Assembly: GCF_011604685.1 (NCBI RefSeq)
Contig: NZ_CP050063.1
Span: 2,130,501-2,194,500, forward strand
Source of the DNA: Spirosoma aureum
GTDB lineage: Bacteria > Bacteroidota > Bacteroidia > Cytophagales > Spirosomataceae
Direction: 5' to 3'
Length of the DNA stretch: 64,000 nt
In this document: one piece after another, positions 61,882 to 64,000 of the stretch
Layout: each line of letters begins with the position of its first letter
Position numbering within the stretch: the first letter of the stretch is position 1
Notes under the pieces: generated by a model
What the model saw: only the letters and a program-made list of their open reading frames with translations
Database searches by the model: none
Told to the model about the DNA's origin: nothing
Translations under genes and position numbers: made by a program

Positions 61882-63330
61882 TTAATAGCCGGGATTCTGG
61901 TCTTTAACCGCATCCAGCGCTATGTTATAGTTTAATTCGGATACCGGAATGGGCCAGAGCAGCATTTTATCGAGCACGTCTTTACCTACTCCCGCTTTGA
62001 TAACGGCCTTGAGCTTGTCGGCCCCCAGCCGTTTTAGATCGAACCAGCGTTTGCCCTCATACTGAGTTTCGTAACCCCGTTCCTGCAAAACCAAATCATT
62101 AAATGTCTGGGTCGTATAGTCTGCTAATTTGAAATCGACCGACGAGGCTACGGTTGGGTTTTTGCCAAAGGCCCGCCGATGCACTTGATTGAGCGCTTCT
62201 ACGGCCGCGGCAGTTGGCCCATTACCAGCCCGGTTGGCTGCTTCGGCATAAAGTAGCAGAATATCAGCATAACGATAAATAGGATCGTCGTTGCCAGCAC
62301 CCGATGCGCCGGGGGCCAGTGGGTCAATGAATTTTTTGTTCAGATAACTGTTCGCTCCCAGCCCAATATCCCATTTATACCAGAATGCCGTTTTTCGCAG
62401 ATCGGCGTTGTCCCAGTTTTTGTATACGTTGTTGGTTTGCGCATCGGTATAGTGTGCATAGAATCCACCGGCACCCATCAGTTTCGAGCCTGGATGATGC
62501 GCAAACATTACCAGATTGAAGCCCTGCCCGTTCTGACGGGTAAATTTCAGGTAGAAAATCTCCTCGGTCGTTGTGATCACATCGGGCCCAAAAATCTTGT
62601 TGAAATCGTCAGGTACCGTTACCGATACTAAAGAATACTTGCCCGATTTAATTACTTCATCGGCCTTGTCACGCGCTTCGGCGTATTTTCCCTGATAGAA
62701 ATTTACATCGGCCAGCAACGTCTTGGCCGCCCACTTCGACGGACGACCCGTTTGGGCAGGCTTGTCGGGCAGGTTGGTTTCGGCGTCGGCCAGATCAGCC
62801 TGAATGAGTGCATAAACTTCGGCGGCCGTGTTTCGTTTGATGTTCTGTTCGGTCATGTTAGCCTCTGTCCGGATCGGTACACCACTCCAGTTTCTGACCA
62901 GCGTGAAGTACGTAAATGCCCGCAGAAATTTGGCTTCGGCTACGTAGCGGCTAATATCGGGCGCACTGATGCTTTTTCCCTTTGGCGCATTACTGATCAC
63001 CAGATTAGCATTGCGAATGGCCAGATACAGCAAATCCCATATTTGCCCGACGCGGGTAATGTTGGTTGAGTTAAGGCCCTGAAAATCACTAAGCGGTCCG
63101 TAGCTACCCCGACCATAGCTATAATCGGTGTAGGCTTCGAGCTGGGCTGGATATAGCCCCCCGAGACAGTTGTCGTTACGTAGTGGTGAATAAATAGCAT
63201 TCACCGCCGATTCAACTTCGGCTGCGGTATTGTAATAGGTTTCGACAGCCAGCGATTTCGGTTGTTCGATGAGTTCCTCCTGACAGGCAAACAGGCAAAG
63301 AAATGGGAAAAGGAATAGGCTCTTTTTCAT
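61882..63330 (-). CDS. SusD/RagB outer-membrane glycan-binding lipoprotein
   Basis: This 482-residue lipoprotein starts at ATG 63330 (MKKSLFLFPFLCLFACQE, lipidated Cys near residue 16). An upstream ATG at 63408 would add 26 residues that only translate the intercistronic hairpin. SusD hallmarks are VAEAKFLRAFTYFTLVRNWS, YRYADILLLYAEAANRAG, ERGYETQYEGKRWFDLKRLG and the final NYNIALDAVKDQNPGY. It pairs with the SusC that runs off the right edge. Confidence 0.95.
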   Translation of the reverse strand: MKKSLFLFPFLCLFACQEELIEQPKSLAVETYYNTAAEVESAVNAIYSPLRNDNCLGGLYPAQLEAYTDYSYGRGSYGPLSDFQGLNSTNITRVGQIWDLLYLAIRNANLVISNAPKGKSISAPDISRYVAEAKFLRAFTYFTLVRNWSGVPIRTEANMTEQNIKRNTAAEVYALIQADLADAETNLPDKPAQTGRPSKWAAKTLLADVNFYQGKYAEARDKADEVIKSGKYSLVSVTVPDDFNKIFGPDVITTTEEIFYLKFTRQNGQGFNLVMFAHHPGSKLMGAGGFYAHYTDAQTNNVYKNWDNADLRKTAFWYKWDIGLGANSYLNKKFIDPLAPGASGAGNDDPIYRYADILLLYAEAANRAGNGPTAAAVEALNQVHRRAFGKNPTVASSVDFKLADYTTQTFNDLVLQERGYETQYEGKRWFDLKRLGADKLKAVIKAGVGKDVLDKMLLWPIPVSELNYNIALDAVKDQNPGY

Positions 63331-63345
63331 GAGTTTAGTGGTTGT

Positions 63346-63429
63346 AAAGAGCGAAAGAATAAATGAGTGAAAGGGCGAAAATAAACTCGCTATGATCCAC
63401 TCTTTCACTCATTCATTCTTTTGCTCTTT
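63346..63429 (-). promoter_or_regulatory. Long imperfect hairpin between susC and susD
   Basis: Segments 63346-63377 and 63398-63429 pair at 28 of 32 positions plus two G-U pairs, filling almost the whole 102-bp space between the SusC stop and the SusD start. The other two SusC-SusD junctions in the window are only 14-20 bp and have no such structure. It may set the ratio of SusC to SusD or stabilise the message. Confidence 0.55.
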
Positions 63430-63432
63430 CGT

Positions 63433-64000
63433 TTAAAATCCGGCCCGAATGCCCACGGTAACGGTTTTAGCCGTTGGATAACTGTAGAAATCGATACCCT
63501 GTGTAATGGAGTTGGACCCTCCCAACGAATTAATTTCGGGGTCCCACCACGAGTATTTGGTGAAGGTGAGCAGGTTCTGGCCACTGACGTAAATCTGGGC
63601 GTTGCTGATCCAGCTTACATTGAGTTTCTGGAATGGAATGTTGTAGGCCAGCTGCACCGTACGCAGGCGCAGGTACGATCCATTTTCCACGAACCGGTTT
63701 GAGATATTGACCGATGTTGTCCGGCTAATGATCGGGTATTTGGCGCTGGGATTCGGATTCGTTGTTGACCAGTGGTTATTGTACACATCCCTGGTCATGT
63801 TCAGGCCGAAACCATAATCGAGCAGGCCGATTGAACTGATATTGAAAATGTCGTTACCCTGCGATCCCTGAAAAAAGAAGGTGAAATCGAAGTTTTTATA
63901 CGACATGGTCGAGTTGAATCCGTAAATAAACCTGGGGTTTGGATTGCCGATATAGGTTTTGTCTTTCGCCGAAATGGTGCCATCGCCGTCCAGATCTTTG
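63433..64000 (-). CDS. SusC/RagA TonB-dependent transporter, C-terminal part only
   Basis: The reverse strand is open from the stop at 63433 to the window edge, giving 189 residues of a SusC C-terminus. The part seen includes LDGDGTISAKDKTYIGNPNPR (a Ca-binding-like DxDGDG turn common near the end of SusC), FDFTFFFQGSQGNDIFN, RLRTVQLAYNIPF, and the terminal PTAKTVTVGIRAGF. The N-terminal signal, any STN domain and the plug lie outside. It should be the first gene of the right, leftward operon. Confidence 0.93.
   Translation of the reverse strand, partial: KDLDGDGTISAKDKTYIGNPNPRFIYGFNSTMSYKNFDFTFFFQGSQGNDIFNISSIGLLDYGFGLNMTRDVYNNHWSTTNPNPSAKYPIISRTTSVNISNRFVENGSYLRLRTVQLAYNIPFQKLNVSWISNAQIYVSGQNLLTFTKYSWWDPEINSLGGSNSITQGIDFYSYPTAKTVTVGIRAGF

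Noticed and set aside
63331..63408. Upstream ATG of the right SusD (26 extra residues)
   Set aside because: The extra codons simply translate the intercistronic hairpin and would bury the lipobox far from the N-terminus.
1..64000. CRISPR arrays, tRNA or rRNA genes, phage genes, toxin-antitoxin or defence islands
   Set aside because: No regularly spaced direct repeats, cloverleaf patterns or matching proteins were recognised by reading; the accessory content is metabolic.

Overview
The window looks like a chromosomal segment of a Bacteroidota bacterium, most likely a Cytophagales member close to Spirosoma. This is inferred from gene content, not from a marker gene. It carries three SusC/SusD pairs (one cut by the right edge), an ECF sigma/FecR pair, a propeller-type sensor kinase, and a metalloprotease with a type IX secretion tail. 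Many start codons lack a clear Shine-Dalgarno, and two promoter candidates fit the Bacteroidota TTTG / TAnnTTTG pattern. No rRNA, tRNA or CRISPR was recognised.

1-13 kb is mostly housekeeping and miscellaneous: a truncated exported protein of unknown function, a VOC protein, a LytS-like histidine kinase, a decayed IS5-type insertion sequence, a DUF3999/DUF2339 membrane gene pair, gpsA, a MOSC protein, a HAD phosphatase, an MFS transporter and a lipoprotein MsrA. An AraC regulator follows at 13.2 kb.

14-27 kb is a first glycan-uptake locus. It has an ECF sigma factor, a FecR anti-sigma factor, a SusC with an N-terminal STN signalling domain, SusD, and an exported all-alpha protein that may be a polysaccharide lyase. 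A NarL-type response regulator and a non-hybrid propeller histidine kinase lie convergent to it. 27-30 kb holds a small DUF1059 gene and a secreted M43-like metalloprotease whose reading frame is broken at an A7 tract next to the start codon.

30.6-64 kb is the centrepiece: two polysaccharide-utilisation operons that face each other. The left one (30.6-51.8 kb, + strand) runs SusC, SusD, SGNH esterase, a double-barrel glycoside hydrolase, an alpha/beta esterase, an alpha-toroid protein, a second hydrolase of the same type, a GH28-like protein, a sodium symporter, SDR, RraA-like, a heparinase-II/III-like lyase, VOC, a zinc dehydrogenase and a DUF4886 protein. The right one (63.4-51.9 kb, - strand) runs SusC, SusD, GH10 xylanase-like, a glucarate-dehydratase-like enolase, SDR, a GH2 beta-mannosidase-like enzyme, MFS, an SMP-30/LamG protein and a second RraA-like protein. 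They meet at a perfect 37-bp inverted repeat with a 3-nt loop.

The likely logic is as follows. SusC/D binds and imports oligosaccharides across the outer membrane. Exported hydrolases and esterases trim them. SSS and MFS carriers import the products. SDR, MDR, enolase and RraA-family enzymes then oxidise, dehydrate and cleave uronic or aldonic acids. The substrate is not determined, but a decorated, uronate-containing plant or algal polysaccharide such as a glucuronoxylan or pectin-like glycan fits the enzyme mix.
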